From contig JAJQBI010000041.1 of the NCBI GenBank assembly GCA_021203365.1, positions 1 to 64,000 of the forward strand: a DNA stretch of 64,000 nt, given 5' to 3'. Below, one piece after another: positions 38,923 through 49,855 of this stretch. Within the stretch, counting starts at the first letter, position 1; each line of letters opens with the position of its first letter. Source of the stretch: Clostridiales bacterium. Its GTDB lineage: Bacteria; Bacillota; Clostridia; Lachnospirales; Lachnospiraceae. The translations under genes and the position numbers were made by a program. Under the pieces are notes generated by a model. That model was given only the letters and a program-made list of their open reading frames with translations, was not told the DNA's origin and made no database searches.

Positions 38923-40104
38923 ATGGCACAGACAACTACGAAAGCCCTGACGACTCTTCCATTTGGAAGGCTGGGCCTGATTCCCATGGAAAACTGCCAG
39001 AGCCTCGGACAGAAGGTCAATGAATGGCTGGTAAAATGGCGTTCCCAGCGGCAGCATCCGGAAATGGATTCCTTTGCCTTCGAAGGATACAAACGAGATT
39101 CCTACACCATTCAGGTACAGACGCCCCGTTTTGGCTCCGGGGAGGCAAAATGTGTAATCAATGAATCCGTCCGCGGGGACGACATTTACATTATGACCGA
39201 TGTGAGCAATTACAGCATGGAGTATTCCATCGGACCATATACGAACCTGATGTCTCCGGATGATCATTTCCAGGATCTGAAGCGTGTCATTGCAGCCATT
39301 GGCGGCAAGGCGCGCCGCATCAATGTCATCATGCCCTACCTGTATGAAAGCCGTCAGACGCAACGGAACGGCCGCGAATCTCTGGACTGTGCCAACGCGC
39401 TTCATGAACTGGTGAGTATGGGAGTGGAGAACATTGTCACCTTTGACGCCCATGACGCCCGGATTCAGAATGTCACTCCCCTCCATGGCTTTGAAACCGT
39501 ACAGCCCGCCTATCAGTTTATGAAATCTCTTCTCAACGAGGAAGATGGTCTGCGCATTGACAATGATCATTTTATGGTTATCAGCCCGGACGAGGGCAGC
39601 ATGAGCCGCGCCATCTATCTCGCCAATATCCTCGGCATTAATATGGGAATGTATTACAAAAGGCTGGATTACGCCACCACTGTAAACGGCAGACATCCTG
39701 TAGCCGCCAACGAATTCCTGGGGCCGGATCTCGCGGGCAAGGATGTCATCCTCGTGGACGACATGATCTCCTCCGGCGATACGGTTCTGGAAACCGCCGC
39801 GCTCCTGAAGGGCAGAGGTGCAAGACGGGTCTATATATGTGCTACCTTCGGATTCTTTACAGACGGTCTGAAGAAATTCGATATCGCCCACGAAAAGGGC
39901 ACATTCGACCGGCTTCTCACCACCAACCTGGTATACCAGACTCCGGAGCTTCTGGCCCGCTCTTACTACATCGACTGTGACCTCAGCAAATATATCGCGC
40001 TGATCATCGATACACTGAATCATGACCTGTCTGTAAGCCACCTGCTGAATCCGGTTGACAGAATCACCCGCTGCGTAAACAAATATATGGCCAGATATAA
40101 ATGA
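38923..40104 (+). CDS. prs: Ribose-phosphate pyrophosphokinase family protein
   Basis: ATG at 38923 after AGGAGG; FDAHDARIQN, VDDMISSGDTVLETA PRPP loop; about 393 aa. Confidence 0.9.
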   Translation: MAQTTTKALTTLPFGRLGLIPMENCQSLGQKVNEWLVKWRSQRQHPEMDSFAFEGYKRDSYTIQVQTPRFGSGEAKCVINESVRGDDIYIMTDVSNYSMEYSIGPYTNLMSPDDHFQDLKRVIAAIGGKARRINVIMPYLYESRQTQRNGRESLDCANALHELVSMGVENIVTFDAHDARIQNVTPLHGFETVQPAYQFMKSLLNEEDGLRIDNDHFMVISPDEGSMSRAIYLANILGINMGMYYKRLDYATTVNGRHPVAANEFLGPDLAGKDVILVDDMISSGDTVLETAALLKGRGARRVYICATFGFFTDGLKKFDIAHEKGTFDRLLTTNLVYQTPELLARSYYIDCDLSKYIALIIDTLNHDLSVSHLLNPVDRITRCVNKYMARYK

Positions 40105-40141
40105 ACTTTTCCTCCGAAGAACAATACCTGTTCCTGTAAAT

Positions 40142-40184
40142 AAAATACCGCTGGCAGAATTTTACAATGCCAGCGGTATTTTTC
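40142..40184. terminator. Bidirectional intrinsic terminator between prs and the SbcC-like gene
   Basis: AATACCGCTGGCA-gaattttacaa-TGCCAGCGGTATT-TTT. Confidence 0.88.
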
Positions 40185-40200
40185 TCAGAAATTCCTTTCT

Positions 40201-41751
40201 TCACATTGAAACTTTATGGAAATCGATTCCTTCCCGTTCCAGAATTTCCATTTCTCTCTCATGACAGGTACAGAGAATTACCTGTCTGTTTTCTTTTGCA
40301 AGCCAGTGCAGCACAGCGGACAGTCGCTCCTCATCGTACATTCCAAATACATCGTCCAGAATTACCGGATATTTTTCTTTTCCGCATAAGAGCTCCCCGG
40401 CTGACATCCTGAGAGCGAAATAAATCTGCTCCAGTGTACCGCGGCTCAGCCTTTCAACCGGCACAGTCTTCAAATCGGTATTCACCCACATCTGAAAATC
40501 CTCGTCCATCAGAAGCTCCCGATATTTTCCGCCTGTGATCTCACAGAGGATCGCGGAGGTACGCTGACGCAGCCGCCCCCCAACCTGCCGGGAAAAGCTG
40601 CCGGAAAGGCTTTCAATACGGTCCATCGCCAGATTCAGTGCCTGTATTTCCCCCTGCTCCGGTGTGATCCTGCTTTTTTCTCCCTCGCATTCCAGGAAAT
40701 CTTCCTTCAGATTGTCCAGTGCCATCCTTTTTTCTTCCAGCGCACCGGAAATCTCTTCTTTTTTCCACTTCAGCTCCTCTCCCGCAGAGACCAGACGAGT
40801 CTTATGTCTTTCCCGGATCCGAATCTCCCTGGCAAATCGAAGCCGCAGAAATACAGCTCCGGCGGCCACGGCAGCCGCCGCGGCTCCCACAGACACTCCG
40901 ACCCATACAGACCCGTATATTCCGGGAAGAAAAACAATCCCCAGAATTCCCATCAGCAGAGCCGCAAACACCCCCGCCTCCGACAAAAGCATTTTTTCCC
41001 GAATCTCCCTGATTCCCTGATCCAGAAGGGAATCTCCCTCCTTTATACTATCCCCGGTTCTTGCCTGGAGAGATCTTTCTTTTTTTTCAATCTGTGCCTT
41101 TTTCTCTTCCAGATCCCAGATTTCTTTCTGCACAAACTCAATATTTGAAGAAACCTTTTCCTGCTCTGCCTCCGCTTCCCTCTTCCTGCGCTCTTCCTGC
41201 GCGAGAAAACCCTTTCGGGTCATTTTCAGCATCTGCATCGCTCTGCCCAGGTCTACCGTGCAGTCTCCGGCTCCCTGGTAACCGGCCATGTAATTCCGGA
41301 GCTCATCCACCAGTTCCTTTCCGGTTACGCTCTTTAGCTGTGCCACGGAAACCGTATTGTCATAAACCGCCTCACTGACATTCTCAAAAATTGCATCCGC
41401 CGCTCCATTTACCTTCCGGACTTCCCCGTTGTCCTCACACAAGACCTCTCCCAGCTGCTTCTCTTTATAAAAATTCCGGGTAATACGATAATTTTTCCCT
41501 CCATATTCCAGCCAGAGGGTTCCTCCAAAGGACGTGGGGTCTTCCCATGGCTCGAAGGAGGAATAGGTATCGTTTTTTGCCGCTCTTCCCCGCTGCCGGC
41601 GTACTCCATAAAGCATGGACCGGACAAAAGTATGAAAGGTTGATTTCCCGCTTTCATTTTCCCCATAAAGCACATTCATTCCCGGGGCAAGTTCTATCGT
41701 CCGGTCATGAAGCTTTCCAAAATTCCGAATCGCAATACGACGGATGATCAT
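40201..41751 (-). CDS. SbcC/Rad50/YhaN-like AAA ATPase with internal hydrophobic hairpin
   Basis: IRNFGKLHDRTIELAPGMNVLYGENESGKSTFHTFVRSMLYG; signature-like LSRGTLEQIYFALR; Walker B YPVILDDVFGMYDEERL; ATG at 41751 or GTG at 41766. Confidence 0.88.
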   Translation of the reverse strand: MIIRRIAIRNFGKLHDRTIELAPGMNVLYGENESGKSTFHTFVRSMLYGVRRQRGRAAKNDTYSSFEPWEDPTSFGGTLWLEYGGKNYRITRNFYKEKQLGEVLCEDNGEVRKVNGAADAIFENVSEAVYDNTVSVAQLKSVTGKELVDELRNYMAGYQGAGDCTVDLGRAMQMLKMTRKGFLAQEERRKREAEAEQEKVSSNIEFVQKEIWDLEEKKAQIEKKERSLQARTGDSIKEGDSLLDQGIREIREKMLLSEAGVFAALLMGILGIVFLPGIYGSVWVGVSVGAAAAAVAAGAVFLRLRFAREIRIRERHKTRLVSAGEELKWKKEEISGALEEKRMALDNLKEDFLECEGEKSRITPEQGEIQALNLAMDRIESLSGSFSRQVGGRLRQRTSAILCEITGGKYRELLMDEDFQMWVNTDLKTVPVERLSRGTLEQIYFALRMSAGELLCGKEKYPVILDDVFGMYDEERLSAVLHWLAKENRQVILCTCHEREMEILEREGIDFHKVSM

Positions 41752-41772
41752 AAAAGCTCTGTTCACCTCCCC

Positions 41773-42837
41773 TTATTTCCCTGATGTTCTGCTGGTTTCC
41801 AGCAGTGCCTGGAGCCCATAATACAGCGCCTTCTTTTCCGTCTCATTCATTCCATGATTTAAGAACCATCCAATATAATCTCCAATCAGTGTACCGCTGT
41901 ATCGCTGATAAAGTGCCTGCATATCATAAGCCGGACTGGATTCATCCAGCACCTCTGTTATGTTTCCCAGTTTTTTCAGTTTTTCAGGAATCAGAAGCAG
42001 ATCCGGAGAGCGCAGTCCCTGAAGTATTACCCGATATATATTCTGTCCGCCTCTGCGAAAGATTTCTGTTTTCATGGCGTCTTCCAGCGAAAGCTGCGTT
42101 GTCTCCTCGTGCAGCGAAAGGATCAGCTGCTGATAGGAGCGGGAGGCAAAGGGAATAAATTCTGTCCTCAGACGTCCATTCACCACACGTCCTTCTATAT
42201 ATCCATGCGGGCCCAGATCGTTCCGGTCAATGGGTTCAAGCGCTCCGGAATAAGCCGCCCGATCCCTGAGCAGCACCTGAGGCTTATGAATGTGTCCAAG
42301 AGCAATATAATCGAAACCCTTTGCCGAGAGGGCGAAAACATTCAGGGGAATATGTTCCCTGTCCCCGCCGTGAGCCAGAAGAATGTGCATTCCCTCTTCC
42401 CGCCTCGGCTCTGCCTTTTCATACAGAGCCTCCCGGATCTCCCGGTGGTGATAACTGAGACCGTAAACATATACATCCAGCTTTTCATCCTTCACACAGG
42501 TCAGTGTCTCTTCCCGGAAAAATACCACATTGGGCTCCCAGACAAACGTATTGTAAAAGGATTCTCTGCTTATGGGATCATGATTTCCCGCCATAAGATA
42601 AATACGGGTATCTGGAATGGTGGAAAACAGATAATTCACTTCCCGCAGTTCCCGCAGCAGAGGCTGTCGGTGAAACAGATCACCGGCTACAAACAACAAA
42701 TCCACCGGGTTCCTGCGTATATCCGCAATAACCCGGCGGAAGGTTTCCCAGATTTCCTTTTCCCTCTCCTCACTCCAGGAGCAGCCCCGGTCCGGAACCG
42801 CCCCCAGATGCACATCCGCAAGATGAATAAACCTCAT
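41773..42837 (-). CDS. DNA repair exonuclease SbcD/Mre11/YhaO-like metallophosphoesterase
   Basis: MRFIHLADVHLGA, VAGDLFHRQPL, MAGNHDPIS, LALGHIHKPQ-type motifs. Confidence 0.93.
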   Translation of the reverse strand: MRFIHLADVHLGAVPDRGCSWSEEREKEIWETFRRVIADIRRNPVDLLFVAGDLFHRQPLLRELREVNYLFSTIPDTRIYLMAGNHDPISRESFYNTFVWEPNVVFFREETLTCVKDEKLDVYVYGLSYHHREIREALYEKAEPRREEGMHILLAHGGDREHIPLNVFALSAKGFDYIALGHIHKPQVLLRDRAAYSGALEPIDRNDLGPHGYIEGRVVNGRLRTEFIPFASRSYQQLILSLHEETTQLSLEDAMKTEIFRRGGQNIYRVILQGLRSPDLLLIPEKLKKLGNITEVLDESSPAYDMQALYQRYSGTLIGDYIGWFLNHGMNETEKKALYYGLQALLETSRTSGK

Positions 42838-42892
42838 AATATCCCTCTTATATCCTTTGGACGACCCGTACTGTAAAACACTGCCGCTGCGT

Positions 42893-44284
42893 TTACAGTT
42901 CGCAGTTATTCACAGTTCTCGGGTATGGCAGCACATCCCGAATGTTTCCCATACCTGTGAGATACATAACGCAGCGCTCAAAACCAAGGCCAAATCCGGA
43001 ATGACGCGTGGATCCATATTTGCGCAGGTCAAGGTAAAAACCATAGTCCTCCGTTTTCAGCCCCAGCTCGTCCATACGGTTTTTAAGCTTCCCATAGTCA
43101 TCTTCCCTCTGACTTCCGCCGATGATCTCCCCGATGCCTGGAACCAGGCAGTCCATGGCCGCCACAGTCTTTCCATCCGGATTCAGCTTCATATAGAAAG
43201 CCTTGATTTCCCTGGGATAATCTGTGACAAATACCGGTTTTTTATAAATTTGCTCAGTAAGGCAGCGCTCATGCTCCGTCTGCAGGTCACAGCCCCAGGA
43301 CACCTTATAGTCAAATTTGTCATTTCTCTTCTCCAGAAGCTCAATCGCCTCTGTATAAGTCACACGGGCAAATTCCGAATTCATCACATGATTCAGCCTC
43401 TCAAGCAGTCCCTTATCCACAAATGAATTGAAAAAATTCATCTCCTCAGGCGCATTCTCCAGAACATAACGAATCACATATTTCAACATAGCTTCCGCCA
43501 GATCCATATCATCCGCAAGATCCGCAAAGGCAATTTCCGGCTCGATCATCCAGAATTCCGCCGCGTGCCGGGTCGTATTGGAATTCTCGGCCCGGAATGT
43601 CGGACCAAAGGTATAAACATTGCGGAAAGCCTGCGCAAAGGCTTCCACATTCAGCTGTCCGCTTACCGTCAGATTCGTCTCTTTCCCAAAAAAGTCTTTC
43701 GTATAGTCAATTTCCCCCGCCTCATTAAGGGGTGGGTTTTCAGGATCCAGAGTTGTTACCCGAAACATTTCCCCCGCACCCTCACAGTCACTTCCCGTGA
43801 TCAGCGGCGTGTGTACATAGACAAACCCTCTTTCCTGGAAAAATCTGTGAATCGCGTAAGCACAGAGCGAACGCACCCGAAAAACCGCCTGGAAGGTATT
43901 CGTTCTGGGGCGAAGATGCGTCATGGTCCGCAGATATTCCAGAGAATGACGTTTCTTCTGCAGAGGATAATCCGGCGCGGATGCGCCTTCCAGCTCTACC
44001 GCAGAAGCCTGAATCTCAAATGGCTGCTTCGCCTGAGGCGTTGCCACCAGAGTTCCTGTCACAAGAATCGCAGCTCCCACATTCAATTTTGAGATTTCTC
44101 CAAAATTATTCATTGTATCGTGATAAACGATCTGAAGCGTTTCAAAAAACGTACCGTCGTGAAGAACAATAAATCCAAAGGCCTTTGAAGCGCGGACACT
44201 CCGAACCCATCCGCCCACACACACTTCCCGGTCCAGGTACTGTTCCCTGTTTTTATATATTTCTTTCACCGTAGTCAGATTCAA
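42893..44284 (-). CDS. asnS: Asparaginyl-tRNA synthetase
   Basis: Class II signature motifs ([55 protein letters not shown]). Confidence 0.97.
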   Translation of the reverse strand: MNLTTVKEIYKNREQYLDREVCVGGWVRSVRASKAFGFIVLHDGTFFETLQIVYHDTMNNFGEISKLNVGAAILVTGTLVATPQAKQPFEIQASAVELEGASAPDYPLQKKRHSLEYLRTMTHLRPRTNTFQAVFRVRSLCAYAIHRFFQERGFVYVHTPLITGSDCEGAGEMFRVTTLDPENPPLNEAGEIDYTKDFFGKETNLTVSGQLNVEAFAQAFRNVYTFGPTFRAENSNTTRHAAEFWMIEPEIAFADLADDMDLAEAMLKYVIRYVLENAPEEMNFFNSFVDKGLLERLNHVMNSEFARVTYTEAIELLEKRNDKFDYKVSWGCDLQTEHERCLTEQIYKKPVFVTDYPREIKAFYMKLNPDGKTVAAMDCLVPGIGEIIGGSQREDDYGKLKNRMDELGLKTEDYGFYLDLRKYGSTRHSGFGLGFERCVMYLTGMGNIRDVLPYPRTVNNCEL

Positions 44285-44425
44285 TGTAATTTCCTCCGTT
44301 TCGATCTTTCAAAATATTGAAGGATCCTTCAGCCCTTCCGTCGTAGTATAGCCTATTCCCGTATTGTGCGCAAGGAGCAATCTGTCAGTTTACACCGCAG
44401 GTTTCTCAAAATCATGCCGTTTTTC

Positions 44426-45916
44426 TCACAGAGAGTTTATAAAGCGCATAAAGGCCATTCTGCCCTCTTCTGTACATTTATAGACACCCGCGTCCTCCAG
44501 GACATGTACAAAAACATTTCCCACTTCTTTTCTGAGAACATCCTGAATGTTCTCTCTGTCCAGATTGTCATATCCGGGAAGAAATTCTTTTACCCAGGCC
44601 GCATGTTTCTCAATTTTCTCATTTGAGGAAATATCCTTTCCTTCCAGAATATATTCCTCCAGAAGCTCCAGTTCTTCTTTCAGCCGGGCCGGCAGCACGG
44701 CAAGACCCATCACCTCGATCAGGCCAATATTTTCCTTTTTTATATGATGATACTGCGCATGGGGGTGGTAAACTCCCAGAGGATTCTCCTCAGTGGTAAT
44801 GTTATTGCGCAGCGTCAGATCAAGCTCAAAAAGATCTCCCTTCTTCCTGGCAATGGGCGTGATTGTGTTATGCGGCTCTCCCTCTGTCTCCGCAAAAATA
44901 AACGCGGCTTCATCCGTATAGCCCCGCCACACCTCCAGTACATGAGTCGCCAGATCGATCAGCCTCTTCTCGTCCCTGTGGCGAATTCGCAGCACAGAAA
45001 GGGGCCATTTCAGAATCCCGGCTTCCACATCCTCATAGCCTGGAATTACCACAGATTTCTCTATGGGCGCTTTTGCCATGGCAAAGGTGTAATGCCCGCC
45101 CTGAAAATGATCATGACTCAGGATAGAGCCACCCACAATGGGAAGATCCGCATTGGATCCCAGAAAATAATGAGGAAAAAGCTTAACAAAATCAAAAAGT
45201 TTGATAAACGCATTCCGGTCAATTTTCATGGGTGTATGTTCAAAGTTAAAAACAATACAGTGCTCATTGTAGTACACATAGGGAGAATACTGAAATCCCC
45301 ACGGTGTATCATTGATCGTAATGGGAATCACTCTGTGATTCTGTCTGGCCGGATGATTCACACGCCCGGCGTATCCTTCGTTTTCCGGACAGAGAAGACA
45401 TCGGGGGTAATTGCTGCTTTTTACCAGTCTGGCCGCCGCAATGGCCTTGGGATCTTTCTCCGGCTTGGACAGATTAATCGTGATATCAATGGCTCCGTAC
45501 TCACTGTCCACCGTCCATTTCAGATCCTTTTTCACACGATCCCGGCGGATATAATTACTGTCCTGACTCAGCTTATAAAAATAATCGGTAGCTTTTTCCG
45601 GACTCTCTGCGTATTTATCCCAGAATTCTCTCTGAACCTGATGCGGGCGCGGCATCAGACAATTCATGATTCTCGTGTCAAACAGATCCCGATACACAAT
45701 GCTGTCCTGCGTCAGTCCCCGTTTTACCGCCTCATCAAGAAGAGCTGCGAGTACCTCTTCCAACACAATGTTCTCATACTTTTCTGTCGGCTCTTTAAAA
45801 TCATCCTCTCCGAAAACGTCCAGCAAAAGATTCGTTGTGTAGGCCCGCTCACATTCCGGAGTCAGCCCTGTTTCAATTCCATACTGCACAAGTTTTGCAA
45901 TGTTCTCACTCAGCAT
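44426..45916 (-). CDS. galT: UDP-glucose--hexose-1-phosphate uridylyltransferase (Firmicute-type GalT)
   Basis: MLSENIAKLVQYGIETGL; LCPENEGYAGRVNHPARQNHRVIPI; SHDHFQGGHY. Confidence 0.94.
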   Translation of the reverse strand: MLSENIAKLVQYGIETGLTPECERAYTTNLLLDVFGEDDFKEPTEKYENIVLEEVLAALLDEAVKRGLTQDSIVYRDLFDTRIMNCLMPRPHQVQREFWDKYAESPEKATDYFYKLSQDSNYIRRDRVKKDLKWTVDSEYGAIDITINLSKPEKDPKAIAAARLVKSSNYPRCLLCPENEGYAGRVNHPARQNHRVIPITINDTPWGFQYSPYVYYNEHCIVFNFEHTPMKIDRNAFIKLFDFVKLFPHYFLGSNADLPIVGGSILSHDHFQGGHYTFAMAKAPIEKSVVIPGYEDVEAGILKWPLSVLRIRHRDEKRLIDLATHVLEVWRGYTDEAAFIFAETEGEPHNTITPIARKKGDLFELDLTLRNNITTEENPLGVYHPHAQYHHIKKENIGLIEVMGLAVLPARLKEELELLEEYILEGKDISSNEKIEKHAAWVKEFLPGYDNLDRENIQDVLRKEVGNVFVHVLEDAGVYKCTEEGRMAFMRFINSL

Positions 45917-45965
45917 TTTCCTTCCCCTTTCTGTTATGGCTGTAAAAATACAGCCGGTTTGCAAA

Positions 45966-48416
45966 TCAATAGTCCGTATTCTCAATATATGTGATGAAAA
46001 CATTCCCGGCGCCGGCAAACAGGGTTGTACTGTCATTCATCCCATAAGCACTGGTCTCTCCTGTCACCACATCATAAAGATATGTATTATAATCGTCATA
46101 TCCCACAATCACTGTACAGGTATCATCTCCGGTTTTTGCGATCACCGGCCGCTGAGCGCTGACCTCGTAAAGGACACTGTCCAGAGAACAGCCGGTAAGG
46201 TCCAGAATTGTTCCTTCTTCTCCAAGGGCTTCCTGCAAAGCCTCCTGATCCCATGATCCGGACAGCATGGCAGCAGGAATATCCGAAACATTCAGCTGAA
46301 TCTGTGTTTTTTTGTTGCCCCGTTCCCAGACATACTGCTGCTCACGGTTCAGCACCACACCCATCAAATCATCCGCTGTCAGAATGGCCTCCGCCGGATC
46401 CGTTGAGACGCTGTTCAGTCCGCCTTTCGCATATACATAATAAACTGTATCTTCTTCCTCTGTAATATCAATCGCAACAACCTGTTCCTCCCCGGTGCGA
46501 AGTTTTGCGGAAAGAACCAGCGGCTCATCATCCGCAGGCGCATCTTCGAAAACAAGTTCAACCTGCCTGCCTGTCCTGGAGTCGGAAAAAGTATCCACCG
46601 TGACAAGATTTGCTGTGGCGCTGCTGTTATTGGTGATATTGTCCGTTCCCTGAACTGTGTATCCCCCATCACTTTTCACAGACAGTTCAAATTCCATAAT
46701 CATACTTCCCACAGAGACATCTGTGATATACAGACCTTCCTCATGGTATTCTTTTTTTACCTCTCCCTCAAAGCTCTCAATTCTCAGTGTGGTAATTCCT
46801 TCTGTCACATGCCCGTTCGCGTCTGTCAGTATATCACCTTCCTGAATCAGCCCATACACCAGATCCTCATTCATAAAGCCCAGCGGCCGGATTACCTGCC
46901 CCTCATCCGCCGAAAGCAGTCTGGTCTCCAGCGTATCAAAATCAATCTCCAGAACTTTTCCGGCATCCTCTCCTTCCTGAATCAGCCAGGCTGCGTGTGC
47001 ATTTGTATCAGATACAACCAGATTATCGGTCAGAATCCCATCCGCAATCACCTCCGCGGTTCCTTCCTCAATGTCCACCTGATACAGTTCATCGCCAAAG
47101 AGCACAAAGAGCTGATTCTCACTGTTTATATAAGAAAGCCTTCCCATATCCTCCTTCAGGAAGTCATAGGATCTTGTGCTGGGGATAAAAACCTTTTCCT
47201 CCACCGCGTTCTGGTCATTGCTGTAATGGCATACGCTGACACCGCAGAGTCCTTCATGGTCTCCCCGGTTCATGTAGCCATAAACCACGAAATCCACATC
47301 CCCGTTGTCCTCTACCCGCACAATCTTAATATCATGTTCATTCCGGATATCCCGGAAGTCACTGTCTTCCTCCTTACAGAAGCTGTAAATCTTTACAATT
47401 TTCCCATTGTCCGGAGAGTAAGACCATAATTCACCGCTGCGGACAAAAGCCACAACCGAAGCGTCTTCGTTTACTGCATAATTCACATCCGTACTTCCAA
47501 CACCCAGAATCAGCCCATCCCCCGAAATCACAGACAGTTCCCCGTCAAACATCCGCTCCGCAGACCTCTCAAAATCCAGAAGCATTATCCTGGTTTCCGT
47601 ATATCGCATCCGGTAAAATTCCGTGACATAATAAATCTCTGTCTGACCCTCACTGTTTTCAGCAGAAATCAGATATTCCATGGATATACTGGCAGTGGTC
47701 TCATTGATCTCCCGGATAACCGGAAATCCGGCCATATAGATCTGCGGGTTTAAGGAGCCCCAGCTGATATTGCTGAGTCCGGAGCTGATGTCAATGTCAT
47801 ACAGGTTTGTTGACGAAGAGGACTCACTGTCCAGATACACAGATATATCCTCCGCAGCATCCTTGTCCAGGCAGCTTTCCACAAATGTGTAAACAAAACT
47901 CACATAGGATTCCGTATTTACGGAGGATCTGGACACAACTCTGGTATAATAATATGCTTCCCCGTCATCCGTATCCAGAGTAATCTGAAGAGAATACTCC
48001 TGATTCATCTTCAGATCGCTGGATATATTTATAGTTGCCTCCAGATATCCGTCCTCCTGCTCAGTCAGGTTTCGTATTTTCTGATTTTCCATGACTTTGC
48101 TTCCATCGGATGTCCGAATCTCATAGGACAGGCTGTTTACCTCACTGTCATAAGGATTGATGAGAAAAGTCAGCTGCTTCGAGGTATCCAGGGGAGTTAT
48201 GCTTTCACGGACATAATCTGTCTCCATCTTCTCACGATATCCATACATGCGGTTGGCAGCTGTACTTCCAAACTGAACCATTACCTCCGGAAGGGCAGAA
48301 TCATTCATATCCGAACGGTCATCCGTCGTCTGGTTATTTAATAGCAGGGCGCTGACAGTGACTCCCATTACAAAAATCAGAAGCAGGATGCCCAGCCTTC
48401 GCAAGGCTCTTTTCAT
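45966..48416 (-). CDS. Membrane-anchored extracytoplasmic hypothetical protein (816 aa)
   Basis: N-terminal TM (RRLGILLLIFVMGVTVSALLL) then long beta-rich, acidic region; no recognised catalytic motif. Confidence 0.75.
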   Translation of the reverse strand: MKRALRRLGILLLIFVMGVTVSALLLNNQTTDDRSDMNDSALPEVMVQFGSTAANRMYGYREKMETDYVRESITPLDTSKQLTFLINPYDSEVNSLSYEIRTSDGSKVMENQKIRNLTEQEDGYLEATINISSDLKMNQEYSLQITLDTDDGEAYYYTRVVSRSSVNTESYVSFVYTFVESCLDKDAAEDISVYLDSESSSSTNLYDIDISSGLSNISWGSLNPQIYMAGFPVIREINETTASISMEYLISAENSEGQTEIYYVTEFYRMRYTETRIMLLDFERSAERMFDGELSVISGDGLILGVGSTDVNYAVNEDASVVAFVRSGELWSYSPDNGKIVKIYSFCKEEDSDFRDIRNEHDIKIVRVEDNGDVDFVVYGYMNRGDHEGLCGVSVCHYSNDQNAVEEKVFIPSTRSYDFLKEDMGRLSYINSENQLFVLFGDELYQVDIEEGTAEVIADGILTDNLVVSDTNAHAAWLIQEGEDAGKVLEIDFDTLETRLLSADEGQVIRPLGFMNEDLVYGLIQEGDILTDANGHVTEGITTLRIESFEGEVKKEYHEEGLYITDVSVGSMIMEFELSVKSDGGYTVQGTDNITNNSSATANLVTVDTFSDSRTGRQVELVFEDAPADDEPLVLSAKLRTGEEQVVAIDITEEEDTVYYVYAKGGLNSVSTDPAEAILTADDLMGVVLNREQQYVWERGNKKTQIQLNVSDIPAAMLSGSWDQEALQEALGEEGTILDLTGCSLDSVLYEVSAQRPVIAKTGDDTCTVIVGYDDYNTYLYDVVTGETSAYGMNDSTTLFAGAGNVFITYIENTDY

Positions 48417-48599
48417 ATCATTCCCCCTCGCTGTATGGCAGTCTCATCCGAATGGAAACATCCTTTTCTCCATGTGCCTATGACTGTCTGCTGCATCGGT
48501 CGCTTACAACTCCGTTCCTTAAAAAATACTCTTATCGTCTTCATTATTCTACTTGATTCACTTCTGTACTGACTGCGCGCGGAATACTTTCACACACAC

Positions 48600-48971
48600 C
48601 TAAAAACTGTAAAAACTACACCGCCTGCGGCGGCATCGGCGTCTGGTTATTTCCTGATAAAGAATTACCTGAATCAGTTCATCAAGAAAACTTCCCGGCA
48701 CGCCGCCGGCATCCGTATCTTGCCGTATATCCTCCCGGATTTTTCTGTAAAGCCGGTCAAGCATAAATCTGTCCGGATACTCATCATAAATCCGGCTCCC
48801 CTCATAATCAAGGAGATGGCACCATTTTTCTACTTTTTCCTGTATCTGCCTGGCAGCCTCCGGGTAATATGACTTCATCAGGGCAAATTCCTTTTCCTGT
48901 CCGCTCTCCTCCCTGTAAAGCCCGGAAGCCGCCCAGGTCTTATAAAACGGGTAAAAATCATCCTTATACAT
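48600..48971 (-). CDS. Hypothetical protein (123 aa from MYKDDFYPFYKTW)
   Basis: Internal start after an upstream frame that looks non-coding; helical, Arg-rich C-terminus. Confidence 0.6.
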   Translation of the reverse strand: MYKDDFYPFYKTWAASGLYREESGQEKEFALMKSYYPEAARQIQEKVEKWCHLLDYEGSRIYDEYPDRFMLDRLYRKIREDIRQDTDAGGVPGSFLDELIQVILYQEITRRRCRRRRCSFYSF

Positions 48972-49105
48972 AACAACCCGATCCTTTCGCACAGAATATC
49001 CAGAACGGCAAAACGTCTTTCGCCGCCTCAATCCTATTCTATGCGGTCGGAAACGGACGGTTCCATCTTTTCACATGCGATCTTTATCCCGGATACATAT
49101 TCCTC

Positions 49106-49807
49106 CTATCGAAGGGCTTTGATAACTCCCCGCGTAAGCTTTACACAATGCTCAATGGCAAGCTGCTCAAAAGCAGCATAATCCATATTCGCACTGTCAT
49201 CTGCCTTATCTGAAATTGCGCGGATCACCAGGAAGGGTATATGATTAAGATAAGCGGCCTGTCCAATGGCAGCCCCCTCCATTTCCGTAGCATATGCGTT
49301 AAAATCTTTGTAAATCTCTTTGTTTCTCTTTTTATCACTGATAAACTGATCACCGGATGCAATTCTTCCCTCAAAAACCTGAATATCCGGGTTTACCTCC
49401 CTGCAGATCCTGGCAGTAATTCTCCGAAGCTCCTCATCCGCAGGGAAGGAAAATTCCTCCATCTGAGGAATCTGTCCAATCGGATAGCCAAATCCTACCG
49501 CATCCATATCATGATGTACCACATCCGTAGAGAGAACGATATCCCCAATATTCAGCTTTTCATACAGACCGCCGGCAATTCCTGTATTGATCACCGCTTC
49601 CACCTCGAACAGATCCGCCAGAATCTGCATGCAGATTCCGGCGTTAACCTTCCCGATTCCGGAACGGACAACCACAACCTGCATCCCTTCCAGGTTCCCC
49701 TCATAGAAATCCATACGGGCCCTGCTTGTAATCTTCACATCTTCCATGCTGTTTTTCAGTCTTGTAACCTCAGATTCCATTGCCCCGATAATTCCAATAC
49801 GATTCAT
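49106..49807 (-). CDS. mtnN: 5'-methylthioadenosine/S-adenosylhomocysteine nucleosidase
   Basis: IGIIGAMESEVTRLK, NTGIAGGL, EMEGAAIGQAAY, VIRAISDKAD. Confidence 0.95.
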   Translation of the reverse strand: MNRIGIIGAMESEVTRLKNSMEDVKITSRARMDFYEGNLEGMQVVVVRSGIGKVNAGICMQILADLFEVEAVINTGIAGGLYEKLNIGDIVLSTDVVHHDMDAVGFGYPIGQIPQMEEFSFPADEELRRITARICREVNPDIQVFEGRIASGDQFISDKKRNKEIYKDFNAYATEMEGAAIGQAAYLNHIPFLVIRAISDKADDSANMDYAAFEQLAIEHCVKLTRGVIKALR

Positions 49808-49855
49808 AATAAACTATCCCTCTCTTTCTCTTGTATATTCCATCTTACAATGATG

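Noticed and set aside
38857-40041. 394-aa ORF antisense to prs
   Set aside because: Lies entirely opposite a confident prs gene; composition has no domain features and no RBS. Shadow ORF due to codon bias.
42840-44400. T-box leader upstream of asnS
   Set aside because: The space upstream of the asnS start (44285-44420) is short and shows no T-box sequence (TGGNACCGCG) or specifier-stem layout that I can find.
44744-45994. 416-aa ORF antisense to galT
   Set aside because: Fully overlaps confidently identified galT on the other strand; His/Arg/Ile-rich with no recognisable family. Shadow ORF.
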